A DNA stretch of 64,000 bases from Axinella damicornis (taxonomy: Eukaryota; Porifera; Demospongiae; Axinellida; Axinellidae), in NCBI GenBank assembly GCA_963931865.1, contig OZ007507.1:11275974-11339973 (forward strand), read 5' to 3'. The position numbers and the translations under genes were made by a program. Each line of letters opens with the position of its first letter. Within the stretch, counting starts at the first letter, position 1. Under the pieces are notes generated by a model. The model saw nothing but the letters and a program-made list of their open reading frames with translations. It was not told where the DNA came from and did not search any database. Shown piece after piece: positions 26,395-38,000 of the stretch.

Positions 26395-26416
26395 GGGTTA
26401 GGGTTAGGGTTAGGGT
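26395..26416. repeat. Interstitial telomere-type repeat
   Basis: Three GGGTTA units and a partial fourth, the metazoan telomere repeat in an internal position. Confidence 0.85.
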
Positions 26417-26778
26417 AGGTCCTAAGTTGTCCTAGGGATATGCGATGGCAATCCCGGACAACCCTGACAGTATGAACTGTAGGTTTTAGCAAACTTTGTA
26501 AATGCACACACATACATACACCTCCTGTCCTGTCCTGTCGCTGCCAAATTCGGTCATGCAACCCACTACTGGGGGAACAAAGCTACAGAGTTCAAGGGAT
26601 GGATGGCTAGGGGTTATCCAGTCTGTGGACTGTGAAACCTCCACGACTACGAATCCACATGCATCCTGCAGGTTGGACACGGTACAGCTCCACGCTGCTC
26701 TGACAATGGTTTCCACCTCACACACACACACACACACATACAAACCACTCATACACATGCATACACAAACACACTTGC

Positions 26779-26892
<114 letters not shown>

Positions 26893-27069
26893 CCAAGTCA
26901 AAAGCGTATTCCTGGAGCTGCATGTGCCACCTACCCTCGTTCCCAGGCCCCCCGTTATGAGAGAGCCTGGGACCGAGGCTATGTGTCACCCTCCATGAAG
27001 GTTGGTAGCCTCGTTCCCAGGCCCCAGAAGATTGGCTCAAGGTCAAGCATGTGACCAACAGAGTGGAGC

Positions 27070-27383
27070 GTAAGAAGGCGTGGTGTGGTAACAAGATGGC
27101 GTTGTGTACCCATCCAATATCACCACTCTCAACAGCCATACTGTTCTCCAATAGCCCAAGTGTTGATGGTGTGGTAACACCCATCCACTATCACCACTCT
27201 CAACAGCCATACTCTTCTCCAATAGCCCAAGTGTTGATGGTGTGGTAACAAGATGATGTTGTGTACCCATCCACTATCACCACTCTCAACAGCCATACTG
27301 TTCTCCAATAGCCCAAGTGTGGTAACAAGATGGCGTTGTGTACCCACTATCACCACTCTCAACAGCCATACTGTTCTCCAATA
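27070..27383. repeat. Tandem repeat, about 80-85 bp unit, four copies
   Basis: The unit includes GTGGTAACAAGATGGCGTTG, ATCACCACTCTCAACAGCC and TTCTCCAATAGCCCAAGTG. The last copy is interrupted by the inverted-repeat element at 27384-28031 and resumes at 28032. Confidence 0.85.
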
Positions 27384-28031
27384 GGCCGTGGTGAAAACCT
27401 GGACCGGACCGGACCGGACTGGAAGTAGTAATTAGTGTCTCCATGTGTAGAGAAAATAGCTTACTTGGATCGTGAAGTAGCCATTGCGAGTAGCCATTGC
27501 GGCATTGCCTCGTGCAGGGAAGTCAGAGAACAGTTTAGTCTCGCGAGTTGGCTGATTTGCACAGTATTTTGAAGCCACGAAGCGTTAGAGAGGTAGCCGT
27601 GCGGGTCCAAGTCTGCCGGTACGGTAGCGACAACCCCAAATTCGAGGACGACTTGAAGGAGGCAACCAGGCATTTGTTGGCGTTTCACGGTGCTATAGGT
27701 AAGTCAGAGAGCTGGGCCAAGCGAGTGTGAGTAATCTATACTACAAAAGCATCGAGTACTAGTTATTCTACTGTCCGTGAGACTAGCGATCGCCCCTTGC
27801 TAGCTATAAGCTTGACATAAACGCAACGCTAACTACAAACGCAGTAGCAATACAGACAGTACCTTTGCTGAAGCTCTTCGGGTCCCACGAAACTCTTCCG
27901 GCAATTGTCTGCAAGTGCTACGTGTAATAGTTGACAAAACATCGAGTCATTTAGCTAGCGCTAAGTCGCTCTAATTAATTATTCATTTCACTTCCGGTCA
28001 GTCCGGTCCGGTCCGGGTTTTCACCAAGGCC
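27384..28031. mobile_element. MULE-like inverted-repeat element with GGACC ends, 648 bp
   Basis: The terminal inverted repeats are about 40 bp: left GGCCGTGGTGAAAACCTGG and right, reverse-complemented, GGCCTTGGTGAAAACCCGG. Both continue into GGACCGGACC arrays and GGAAGT. The flanks tctccaata (27375-27383) and tctctaata (28032-28040) form a 9-bp duplication with one mismatch. The element splits a pre-existing tandem repeat, which proves insertion. Inside is an exon-like frame ending at a strong splice donor (27698). Confidence 0.8.
27548..27698 (+). CDS. Exon-like open frame inside the 648-bp element (possible captured exon)
   Basis: About 50 codons of ordinary amino-acid composition (for example VRVQVCRYGSDNPKFEDD) end at CTATAG|GTAAGTCAG, a near-ideal donor. 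There is no in-frame ATG at the start and a stop lies just upstream. It could be a gene fragment carried by the transposon, as in Pack-MULEs, or an exon of the absent transposase. I do not recognise the family. Confidence 0.35.
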
Positions 28032-28204
28032 TCTCTAATAGCCCAAGTGTTGATGCTGACTGCACTGTAAGCAACATCTGGTAGCTGCATTAATGGCAGC
28101 TGAAATCATAATTGGCTTAAGTAGACATGATTAGCACTCTGGGTAGCCAATACACCCAACTAATTAATGGCCAGATTATTCCTTTTGGCTTAGGAACACT
28201 CAAA

Positions 28205-28290
28205 GGGCTAACTTAGTCTCGTTCCCACAGCTTTTCGTCGCTTGCAGTACAAGCGACGAAAAGCTGGGCGTGGGACTGGGAACGAGGCTA
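28205..28290. mobile_element. Palindromic TAGTCTCG/TAGCC element, about 85 bp
   Basis: One long hairpin: left arm TAGTCTCGTTCCCACAGC, inner arms GCTTTTCGTCGCTTG and CAAGCGACGAAAAGC, right end GGGACTGGGAACGAGGCTA. A TCAAAGGG word occurs on both sides but is offset on the left. Confidence 0.65.
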
Positions 28291-28673
28291 TCAAAGGGTC
28301 ACATTCAGCCTCTAGACGGCTAGGGATTCAGCCTCCAGACAGCTAGGGATTCAGCCTCCAGACAGCTAGGGATACATGCAGTTCCAACACATGAGACCAT
28401 GTGGACTAGAGGCCAACAGAAGCAATCTTGTTCTATATATATGCAATTGGATTATGTAATCTTCCACTGGTTATTTTATACTCATGTTTTATACCTATAG
28501 ACTCACACCTCAAATCTTGCGAGTCTCACTCTGACAAGTTTTTCAGCATTGCACTGTTAATAGGCATCACTTGGAAATCAATGACATACAAGTTGAGGGA
28601 AAGAATTCATTACCTAGTCAACTAATGTCAAGTCTTTATACTTATTCCCAGCCACCATTTTAGCGCATACTAG

Positions 28674-29020
28674 CCTCGTTCCCAGTCCCACGCCCAGCTT
28701 TTCGTTGCTTGCAGTACGGGAGGGTCTGGTACATTTCCTCAAATGAGCATGACGTAATCGACAAATGGTAAAATTTCAGAATGAAGACGCTGCATTTTGC
28801 AAACCATCTACGTACACGTTCAATGCTCAGTGAGTATGACAGTTGTCCCCCGCTAGCTAGATACGTGTGGTAGGTATGTTACCTGGTACCTTCGCTCTTC
28901 TTGCTGTTCTGAGACCCAGTATGCCCACGTTCATTTTACCGTCTTTCTACCCTTGACGTCACTCACGCGAGGAAATGTACCAGGCCTTCCTCCCCACTTT
29001 TCCGCACTGCAAGCGATGAT
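28674..29020. mobile_element. Truncated TAGCC-family element
   Basis: It begins TAGCCTCGTTCCCAGTCCC and follows the same internal order as the intact copy at 7319-7664 (AGCATGACGTAATCGACAAA, GCTAG-GATA, GTTACCTGGTACCTT). The right terminus with GAGGCTA is missing. Confidence 0.6.
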
Positions 29021-29580
29021 AAAATTATGCACATTTGTGGAACCACTTGTCGCTGCACCAGATTTACACTACAAAGAGATAGTTAGTCACACCCAGGAAT
29101 GCACTTGCCAGTTAAAGTTATTGCACGTGTGATGGTGAGGATTTGACACAGCAGACAAGTTGGTGGAGCCGGTCAGATGTACCAACGTAAGGTTCCGCAA
29201 AAAGGGTGCAGCAATGCTTACAGATTTTCAAGAGCTTTGTTTAGGCCTTGCGTAGCTGCGTTCAGGTGTTCTGGAGATGAGCTTGGAACGGAAACCCGGA
29301 CCAGCAACGGGAAGGTTTTGGAATCCCGGCACCAATTTTAAAGACATGTAGCGTAGCGTAGTAGTTCTGCTAATATCTAATCACCAATTAAGGTCAGATT
29401 ACACCATAACTGGTGTGAAGGTGTAATGCTACCTTAAGTGTATTCATTGTCATGTGGATGACATTGCAAATCGACTGGGGACTGCACGGCATATTACTCT
29501 GATCAACAAACGATACAATTTCAAGTGTGACAAGTAATGTCTAGTATGACCTTTAATAAATTACTGTGGGTTGTGCCTAG

Positions 29581-29994
29581 GCTAGTTCCCAGGCCTTCTC
29601 ACCACAGCTGGGGTGAGAAGGCCTGGGAATGAGGCTAGGTTGCACCATGGCTAGTTCCCAGGCCTTCTCACCACAGCTGGGGTGAGAAGGCCTGGGAATG
29701 AGGCTAGGTTGCACCATGGCTAGTTCCCAGGCCTTCTCACCACAGCTGGGGTGAGAAGGCCTGGGAATGAGGCTAGGCTGCACCATGGCTAGTTCCCAGG
29801 CCTTCTCACCACAGCTGGGGTGAGAAGGCCTGGGAATGAGGCTAGGCTGCACCATGGCTAGTTCCCAGGCCTTCTCACCACAGCTGGGGTGAGAAGGCCT
29901 GGGAATGAGGCTAGGCTGCACCATGGCTAGTTCCCAGGCCTTCTCACCACAGCTGGGGTGAGAAGGCCTGGGAATGAGGCTAGGTTGCACCATT
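29581..29994. repeat. Six tandem copies of a 69-bp hairpin derived from the TAGCC element
   Basis: Each 69-bp unit is a near-perfect palindrome, GCTAGTTCCCAGGCCTTCTC to GAGAAGGCCTGGGAATGAGG, followed by GTTGCACCATG. Copies are almost identical, implying recent unequal exchange or rolling amplification. 69 is divisible by three, so a meaningless 23-residue repeat frame is open on the minus strand. Confidence 0.95.
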
Positions 29995-32391
29995 GACAAC
30001 CAGTACGCCCTTGAATAAATGCACCGTGGACGGCCGCACCAAAAGTAAGTCTTGATGCCTGCACAAACCAAAAGTTCAATATGGTACGTACTTTCAAAAT
30101 TGATGCCGAGATTCGGAATGCTTTTCTGACATGCGTTTGCAGCAAATTGAAAGGCTTCTTCTGAGAATCGGAAGGGGTCGTCCGAAGATATGGAAGGCTT
30201 CTCCTGAAGACTGCTGAAGAGTGCTGAAGAGTGCTGAAGACTGCTGGCTTTGTACGTATCTAAGTTTCCGAAAAATGGTGAAGCTTCACTTAATGATCTC
30301 TGGAGCTTCGTTTAGGCCTTCCGTAGCTGTGTTTATTGCATCAACCTGGAGCCGTTCGTTGAGATCAATACACCAACTGTAACCCAAACTCAGTTTAAAC
30401 CAAATGTGGTTAGCCATACCAAAACAAACTATATAGTAACTTCACATGCACAGAACATCAAAGGTGGACATGAAACACGCATACTGACATCAGCAATACA
30501 TTCAACTTCATGTTGAACGTCATGGTAATTCTGTCGCGGGACAACCCCCAGATCAGCAAAGAGGGTGAGGATACCAGCTAACTTACATACCACCTAGTGG
30601 TTATATAATGGCTGCTCTATCAACCAAGGACTAGATGAGTACTACATTCTTAGATTGAACACGCTTCCCACAGAAATTTAGTCATTCAAAAATGATAACT
30701 GTCCCTGGTAGTACAGCATTCGAAACAAGATTTCAGAATGTACACCTAGAAGAGGCTTCTGGTTTGACTGTTGAGCATAGCTTGCCTTAAGGGGAAACTC
30801 TAGATTAAACGTACGTACCAGTAAACATTTTTACGGCTAAAATTCATGAAAGTCAGTTCAGCCACACACAAACATGCAAGGTTTGAGATAATAGCTACCA
30901 GAGTAGAGAGGGCACTTCCCGTAATTTAATACACCTGCGGAATCTTGTATCTATGACAACTGTGAGCCCATTGGTCTTAGCTACCCATGCATGACCTTTG
31001 GTTCATGGGCCACATGACCTCACTGCTTGGTCATGTGATCATATGGGGTCATGTGACAATACATACCATCACTAATGGGCCATGTGATCTTGTGGCGATC
31101 ACATGGCCTTACATGTGATCACTACTGGGTCACATGAATGCATAAATCACATGTTAATGAATCATGTGATCATGTGATCATGAGCATCATCACAAGCCAA
31201 TATTATGGGAACCCATGTGAGTCACATGACCCCACATACCATCACTACCTGGTCATGTGATCACATAGCATGTAATCATGGGGGTCACATGACATTCCAT
31301 GACCTCATGCTCACTAGGTTGGGCACCAGTCATGAATATTATACGCTCCTGGTGTGATCAACATAATTATAGGTACACACCTTTATTTGATTGGAGGGTT
31401 ATCCCCTGTGTAATTGTGTACTAAGTACACTAATATGGCGCATAACTGCAAAGTCATTTTATTTTCACTGGAGATGAGTTTAACCTCATTTGCACTACCA
31501 CATCGTAACAATAAAAATGCTAACATGCTGAAACAGCAGTACTGCACTCAGCTGGGCATCCATTCACTCAGCTTCTCATTGATTACGACTTTCATTTTCT
31601 CCCTCATGCAAAGATGTAGTTTAATTTCCCAAGTTCTCTCATTGGTGGTTATGAAGTACGTGGTGATATGGGCTGGCTGCGAACGAAATGACAATAGCCA
31701 GTGAGTCCTCTGAGGGTTTGTTGTTGAGGGAGTGCTGTTGTCATAGCAGCAAAACAATAGATACCAGGTGTGGGTATTTAATTAGTGCTGAGACACGCTA
31801 TGCAGTACACATCCATCAAAATCATATCCGTTTGTGGAACCTTTTCCATCACTGTGCCCAGTTTTTGCTAGAAACAAAGCTCCAGAAGACCCTCACACAT
31901 CTCCAGAAGATGTAAACGAAATTCTGGAAGATCCATAAGTAAGTAAAGTTTATCGGAACTTTATTTACACATACACCCAGCACTCTTTGCAAGCAGTTTC
32001 TGCATCTTTGGAAGATGCTTCTCAATTCTCAGTACAAGTCACCATGCCACAAACGCATGTTGGAAAAACATTCCGATGGTTGCACCATTTTAAATTTAAA
32101 ATGCATACCGTAATTTCTTGCACATTGTGTGACATATTGCCACAGGCAATGAAACATGGGCATGAGGCTACTGACCATGCACCTCTAGCTGACTGATCAC
32201 ATGTCCGGTCTTCCAGGAAAGGAACTGCCAGGTGTTGCCTGTTGGGACAGTGGATCGTATGCCCCTTTTATATACAGAATGCGTGTGCACAGTGTAAGGT
32301 TGGAGAGTCATGTTATTGCCGTGTGTTTCCTACTGACTAGGCACTGACATAATAATGCTTGTGTTGGAACAGTAATCTCAGGTGACATCCG
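29995..32391. other. Gene-free region
   Basis: No supported gene. It includes dispersed repeat fragments (GAAGGCTTCT, GAAGACTGCTGAAGAGTGCTG) at about 30085-30260 and the CATGTG-rich cluster at 31000-31320. Confidence 0.45.
31004..31318. promoter_or_regulatory. Cluster of TCATGTGA/TCACATGA motifs
   Basis: Fourteen CATGTG or CACATG words in about 315 bp, many inside palindromic TCATGTGATC or GTCACATGAC. TCATGTGA is a known MiT/TFE E-box variant. It could equally be a degenerate simple repeat, and there is no adjacent gene. Confidence 0.35.
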
Positions 32392-32649
32392 ACAGGAATG
32401 TAGCCTCGTTCCCAGGGACTCAGTAATCGGGGAGAAGAGTGCCTGGTATCCACTGTTTGCACATGTGCGAGCAGTACTGTTACATTCTCTGTATAATTCA
32501 TTCAGATATGGGAGCAGAATAACACAGGCAAAGTATTCGGTAAAACATTCGACTCCAGCACCATTGGTTTTAAGTCTGGGGACAGCGATACACCACTTCT
32601 GCCTTTCCAAAGGGGACGCGAAGCACGATACAAATAGTAAGACCTTATA

Positions 32650-32789
32650 GAAAATTTGACTTGGCCATATGTAGGCATACGTACAAACACATTATGTACG
32701 TGCTGTATTGCTGTCAGTTGTTCGTCCTTCAGCGCCATTCCTGGCTTTCCGACCTTACCGAGGGCGTACGACACAGCTTGGTTGAACAT
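32650..32789 (-). pseudogene. RecQ-type helicase N-terminal fragment inside transposon
   Basis: From the ATG at 32789 the minus strand reads MFNQAVSYALGKVGKPGMAL, then KDEQLTAIQHVHN, then VFVRMPTYGQVKFSI. This resembles the Q-motif and Walker A start of RecQ-like helicases (normally ...EQ..AI...G.DVF..LPTG.GKS). Here the GTGKS-type loop is degraded and residues are missing. It is probably a captured exon or a remnant of a helicase-bearing element. Confidence 0.4.
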
Positions 32790-32856
32790 AGCTGCGTCTT
32801 GTAGATGCAAACGACTCCCGCGTTTAACGGTCGTGCAACAACGACTGGTATAGCAG

Positions 32857-32912
32857 TAGTCTCGTGCCCAGACCCTCTCAGAAGGAACAATGAGGGTCTG
32901 GGAACGAGACTG
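32857..32912. mobile_element. Nested 56-bp palindromic element
   Basis: TAGTCTCGTGCCCAGACCCTC to GAGGGTCTGGGAACGAGACTG, inserted within the 624-bp element. Flanks gtatagcag (32848-32856) and gtataccag (32913-32921) match at 8 of 9 positions. Confidence 0.75.
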
Positions 32913-33541
32913 GTATACCAGTAGTTTCCAAGTTCCCCATAAAAACCTGAGGAACCACACATGTGCAAACAGTGGATACCAGGCACTCTTCTCCCCAATT
33001 ACCGAGCGCCTGGGAATGAGGCTAACAGGAATGCTACCCATTCTGCCATGCACTACTACTTGCTGCTACAGTGTAGCAGTATGTTGGGTGAGCCCCACAC
33101 TGGTATAGAACTGGACAATGATGACTTTTGTCCACACCGTAAATCTGATGCACGCAATATAACGTACGGATCATTACATTCCAGACATCATACCAATACC
33201 GTAAATCTGGTTTAGATGATTGGATTCGATGACAGCCCCCGAGGAATGTGCTAACCAGGACAGAAGATAAAGCAACAGGGCAACAAGCAAGACAAGGAAG
33301 AAATGACATACTGATGTGCAGACCCATGAGGCTAGTGCAGCACGGTATTCTTATTCTGACCGTGCATGCTGACACTCAGCAACGTTTGATGAATCATTCT
33401 CCGTCATCTTCATGGCTAAAATGTATGCAGCTTGCTCACAATCGCCCCACAATGTCCTGCATTCACCTACTAACTATGTCCACTGGAAATGTTTTAGGCT
33501 CCTGGTAGCATATGACTATCATGTGCTTGCAACTCTAGTAG

Positions 33542-33924
33542 TAGCCTCGTACCCAGGCCCTCACGCGGAACGCGGACGAGGGCCTGGTGACACTTGGCAA
33601 AATTCCTGTATGTGCTCAGTCAGCATAATTGCGTAAGCAATTACATTCCTTACTTGGATGCATTCGAAATCACTCGGAAGGTAGCTGTTGGTGATGGATA
33701 AGTCTTTGCTAAGGAGCAATCAGAGGTGAGTCTTGAAGGCTACAACAGCGGTTTTATCAAACGGCTACACTTTTCACGGGGTAAAGGATGTAATTACTAC
33801 ACAATGGACGAACGTGATTCGCCTACCCGAAATCAAGACTGCTGAGCTCAGCACATACGGGAACTTTGCCAAGTGTCACCAGGCCCACTTCCGCCTTCCG
33901 CGTGTGGGCCTGGGAACGAGGCTA
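33542..33924. mobile_element. TAGCC-family element, about 383 bp
   Basis: The ends TAGCCTCGTACCCAGGCCC and GGGCCTGGGAACGAGGCTA extend into inner arms GGTGACACTTGGCAAA and TTTGCCAAGTGTCACC. It is homologous along its length, inverted, to 40117-40515. No clear target duplication remains. Inside, a short ATG frame ends at a GTGAGT donor. Confidence 0.75.
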
Positions 33925-34234
33925 GCTGAGTGGGGTCTTCTTTTTGGTCACATCTCAGCCTGCAAACACTTGTGACCGTATTTCCTTATAGATCTACATC
34001 AAAATGGGTTGGCAACGATCTGTGAAATGAGAAAGGAACAAATCTTTGATTGAGGAAGGAACCTTGTCATGCTTCACGTACACCAGAGTAGTCTTGCTTG
34101 AGACCTGTCGCCAGTGTTTATCATTCCATGCAGACCAGGCACACAGTAGACTAAGAGTCAACCTACTAGACTGGTTATATTATCTCCTGCCGCATCATAT
34201 AAACACCTTCATGGGTTTCATTTAGGGAGGTATT

Positions 34235-34236
<2 letters not shown>

Positions 34237-34265
<29 letters not shown>
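34237..34265. repeat. Poly-C run
   Basis: Twenty-nine consecutive C on the plus strand. Confidence 0.9.
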
Positions 34266-34377
34266 GCAGTGCAACTAGATCGTGGACTACGTACATACAC
34301 TGTCTGAACAGGTGTAACTTGCTTCAGTGAAGTATAAGCCATGCAGCTCCTCATGGGAGATATATCTTGTCACTGGC

Positions 34378-34490
34378 AGGTCAAAGGTCATATTGCTAGC
34401 CTAGAGGTCAAAGGTCATGCAAGGCACTGCAGGTGTGTACTGTCATGAACCAGGTTGCAGCTGAAGTGTAGTATCTTTGACCTGTGACCT
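34378..34490. promoter_or_regulatory. Three DR1 nuclear-receptor elements
   Basis: AGGTCAAAGGTCA occurs perfectly at 34378-34390 and 34405-34417. The reverse-strand AGGTCACAGGTCA is at 34478-34490. Each is a direct repeat of AGGTCA spaced by one base, the site type bound by RXR, HNF4 and COUP-type receptors. No neighbouring gene is identified. Confidence 0.6.
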
Positions 34491-34637
34491 TTCTGCTATT
34501 CCCAAGGGGTGATCAGAAGGTGGAACTCTCTAGCCTTGAGTGAAGGAGTTGGTCATAAAGTCTACATTTCTTCAGACATATTCCTTCAGATCTGCCTGCT
34601 GTAAATATGCAGTTCAAGGATATTGAAGCCTTTCAGT

Positions 34638-35015
34638 ACCCCGTGCGCATGTGCGCAACAGGGGTAGAGTGATCGGTTTGTCTGTCTGTCAGTCTGTCCA
34701 TGGAGTTTCAGCAATGAAGGCCTTAGTTCAGAATACAAGCATCAGAATTCAGAAATATTAGTGTCTACATAACTCACAGACCAGAGATCCACTCGAGAGG
34801 CTGGGAAAGCTGCGTGAAGGTCTTGTTTCTAATCTATACAACTTGACCACACCCTGTTTCTAACATTACTGCCACTAGCTCATTCTGCATGCACACATGT
34901 TGTATTAAAATCGGTAGGCGCTATAGCTCTATAGGCCCTAGCTAGCTATCTCATCGCGTGCATGCTGAATTAAAAATCGGCAGTTGGTCATAATAAAAAG
35001 TAGCGCACGGGGTAT
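34638..35015. mobile_element. Possible inverted-repeat element with ACCCCGTGCGC ends
   Basis: GTACCCCGTGCGCATGTGCG at the left and GCGCACGGGGTATG at the right are inverted. The inverted part is only about 12 bp and no target duplication is evident. Confidence 0.4.
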
Positions 35016-38000
35016 GTGCTCTGCTGAGCACCTCTAGTTTATAAATGCATTACACAAAGATGGTTGTTTCTTTTTGTCCCATCGTAAGGAATAATTATAG
35101 CCATAAACTTCACACAGTAAAACACCAAAAACTGTTGCATAATATAACCATACTGCTGATGAGACTAGTGCCTCCGATTTTCAGAAGTTGCGAGCTGAAA
35201 CATTAAAAGTCACGCGAAGCCTTGGCAAAAAATGTGTCAAGGTTAATGGGACAAAGTTCATATTGTCTTAAGATCTGTCCAAGAAGCAGAAAGGCGACTC
35301 TGTCACTGCCACCACCTTGTCCCTGATCTCCCAAAAACGCAGGAAAACCACATCCTCTCCTTAGCTACATATATACATGCTGGGAAGCACTTGGAAGGCT
35401 CTTCACAGCTGTGTGTACATACACAGGTTAAGTGGATAATTCCATTATCCCCAACTGCTCTTTGAGGTTTCATGCTAATACATAAGCCAGCAGCCAATCA
35501 GCTCAAGGCCCAGAAGCCTTTCCTTTTAAAATGGCGGGAACATGCAGGAAACATCTGTAGCAGGGGGGGGGGGGGGGGGGGGGGTAGGACAAGATCACGT
35601 GCACAGTCATTTTGTATGACGTAATGCAAAGTCGTTCTACTGCTTTTCTCCGTGGAAGAAGGCTGCATTGCGCTTTCAAAGCATCCTGAAGAGTAACTTC
35701 CATGCAAAGACTGTGACCGAACTGGGTATAAGCCACTACACACTAGTACGTGCCTGTACTGAGCAGTTATGTAAGTGACCATGCAGACTCACCGAGAATA
35801 TCAGCGAATGCAGACTTGTTGACCGCACTCAAGTGTTTAGCATCAGGTAGGAAGTCAATAAAGCGATTGAACCCCATCGAACCCCAGCAATAAGTCAGCG
35901 CTAGAGCTGTTACTAGTCTGCTAGTTCCGCATACTTCTTGTATATTATTGTGCACTATCCCTATGGAATATAAATTGTACCACGTGCGCACAGACCTTGT
36001 CCCACCCCCTTGAATCTGTAGAATGTGGAACAACTGGAAATATTAGAATTGTAATTAAGGACCACATCTCCATATAAAGTGTTTGGTGAATTATGCATGT
36101 CATCTGCGATCAGTGATCAGTGATCAGTGATCAGCCTGGATAAGCTGTGGTATGCCCAGCAGCTATGACACTGTCACAGATACCATCAGCAGTGGAGAGA
36201 TAAGACAGAACGCCATTCATAAGGTGATTTTGAGACAAGAATTAATAGTTTGCAACAACTGAAAGGTTGCTAAAATGGTACAGTCTTGTAACCTGATCCA
36301 AGATTGTCAGATTTCTGACAAAATTACCGTAAAGGACTTGTATCCCAATTCAAGCTTTGGCACCCCAATTGAAATTTTGGTGGACAAATCATCCAATGAC
36401 CAGTACACTCACTGCTCAAGTTGTTGGCAGTCAGCACATGCTGTGGCGCATCACTTGCACCATTGGGATATATATGTATGCTTGCACGGTGCTTGACAGT
36501 GGCTTGGCGCAATTGCGCATGGACGCGCACATGTTAGGGAGTTAACAATATTCATTATCCGTTCCAGCTGCGAGTAACAATAATTTTCATAGTAGCGCGT
36601 GAGTATAGTATAGTAAAAGCATACATTTGGGTAGTACACACACACACGTCCACTTGGAGCAAAAGAACCGCACTGATACATGCAGAGTAAACACTGCTAA
36701 CCGCGCAGTGACAAGCGCGCAGCCTGTTATTACCTGATAATTCATTTTTCTAGCACGCACACACAGCACAAGACGGTCACAAGCTACACACGTACTGGGT
36801 AGACTTACTGCACGTTACTACAGGATTTTTGTCCTCCGATCCTTAGGTTAGGCTCCCTCAGACCTGCTGCGCTGTCTCCTTCAGGTGCTAGGCAGCGACA
36901 ACTTGCCGAAACTTGCTTGCATCGGCCGCTAACTTCCTCGGACCAGCGCAGCAAGCATAACCAAGCCCGTTTGCACTCGTACTCCGGATCTGTAATATTA
37001 AAGGCCGCTCACGCCCGGATTTTATTCCGTTACATATAATTATGCGCGCCCTCTCAGAGTCCCAGTTAAGCAATGGCCGGTTGTAATTTACTCCTATAGG
37101 ATGCTGTTGCAGATATCAGGGATGCAAAGGTCCTCGATATCAGCGAGGGTAATTTTGAGCTATAGCTAGCCGTGTAACTGAAGGTATAGGGAACATTAAT
37201 CTTCTAAATTGCAGCCACTCCCCACAATCTTATACAACTGTTGATACATGATTTAGAGTTAGTGTTCAAGGGTCGATCTGACCCTATATAGCTTATTTGG
37301 AGTATCACTTGGCATGTCTGAGATGCTCATGATCAGTTTCCACAAGGTTACGTGCCACCATGCAATGTTTCATGTCCATAATCTCTTTCCTATGTGGAGA
37401 CCCCTCCCCATTCATACATGCATACTGCAGGGACTTTCCAGCTATAGCTGTATAAAGGTTCTAATTACCGGTAGACTCCACATCGATCCATAGCTAATGG
37501 TAACCATGGCATAATCTTTGTTTTACAGGCAGTCTTAATATTGGCATATTAATTTTAACCTTAGCTATACTATTTGTGCGTAAGCTTTGCACAGTACACA
37601 GAGCTGTGCTCTTGCAGCTCCAGTAAAGCATATATAATATCTGATTATAGAAGACGGACTACAAACTGCACCCTGCCACATAATATGCATCTTATATTAA
37701 ATTTATGAGCCAAGTGATAGGGTGGTGGATCAAACGTCCCAGGTTTGAATCATATCTGTTGCTTCACAGGTAAGATTCCATCTATTGTACCGGCTGAAAG
37801 TGTTCAGAAGCAAAAATTTTAAAAGACGCACACAATCTTCCTTTGACAATGATAGAGGTTGCTAAAACTTACCTTTGAGTTTTAACAGGCAAAATGAAGA
37901 GTCCCAGTAACAACGTCATTTTTAGGTCTTACAAAACACATAAATGAACAAGGTGATTGTATAAGAATCAAATGGCCTCGACCACATACTGTGGCTTACA

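Larger units (their letters stand above)
32401..33024. mobile_element. Inverted-repeat element, TAGCC family, 624 bp
   Basis: The ends TAGCCTCGTTCCCAGG and GCGCCTGGGAATGAGGCTA belong to about 70-bp terminal inverted repeats that include GTGCCTGGTATCCACTGTTT and its complement. The perfect 9-bp target duplication is acaggaatg (32392-32400 and 33025-33033). It carries a minus-strand helicase-like fragment and is itself interrupted by a smaller element at 32857-32912. Confidence 0.85.

Noticed and set aside
29581..29994. CRISPR-like spaced repeats
   Set aside because: Units are continuous identical palindromes with no unique spacers, in a eukaryotic genome.
29577..30071. 23-residue repeat protein on the minus strand
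   Set aside because: It follows from the 69-bp unit being divisible by three; palindromic DNA repeat, no start context or splice signals.
37700..37775. tRNA-like GGTTTGAATC sequence
   Set aside because: A weak B box without a matching acceptor stem or convincing anticodon arm.
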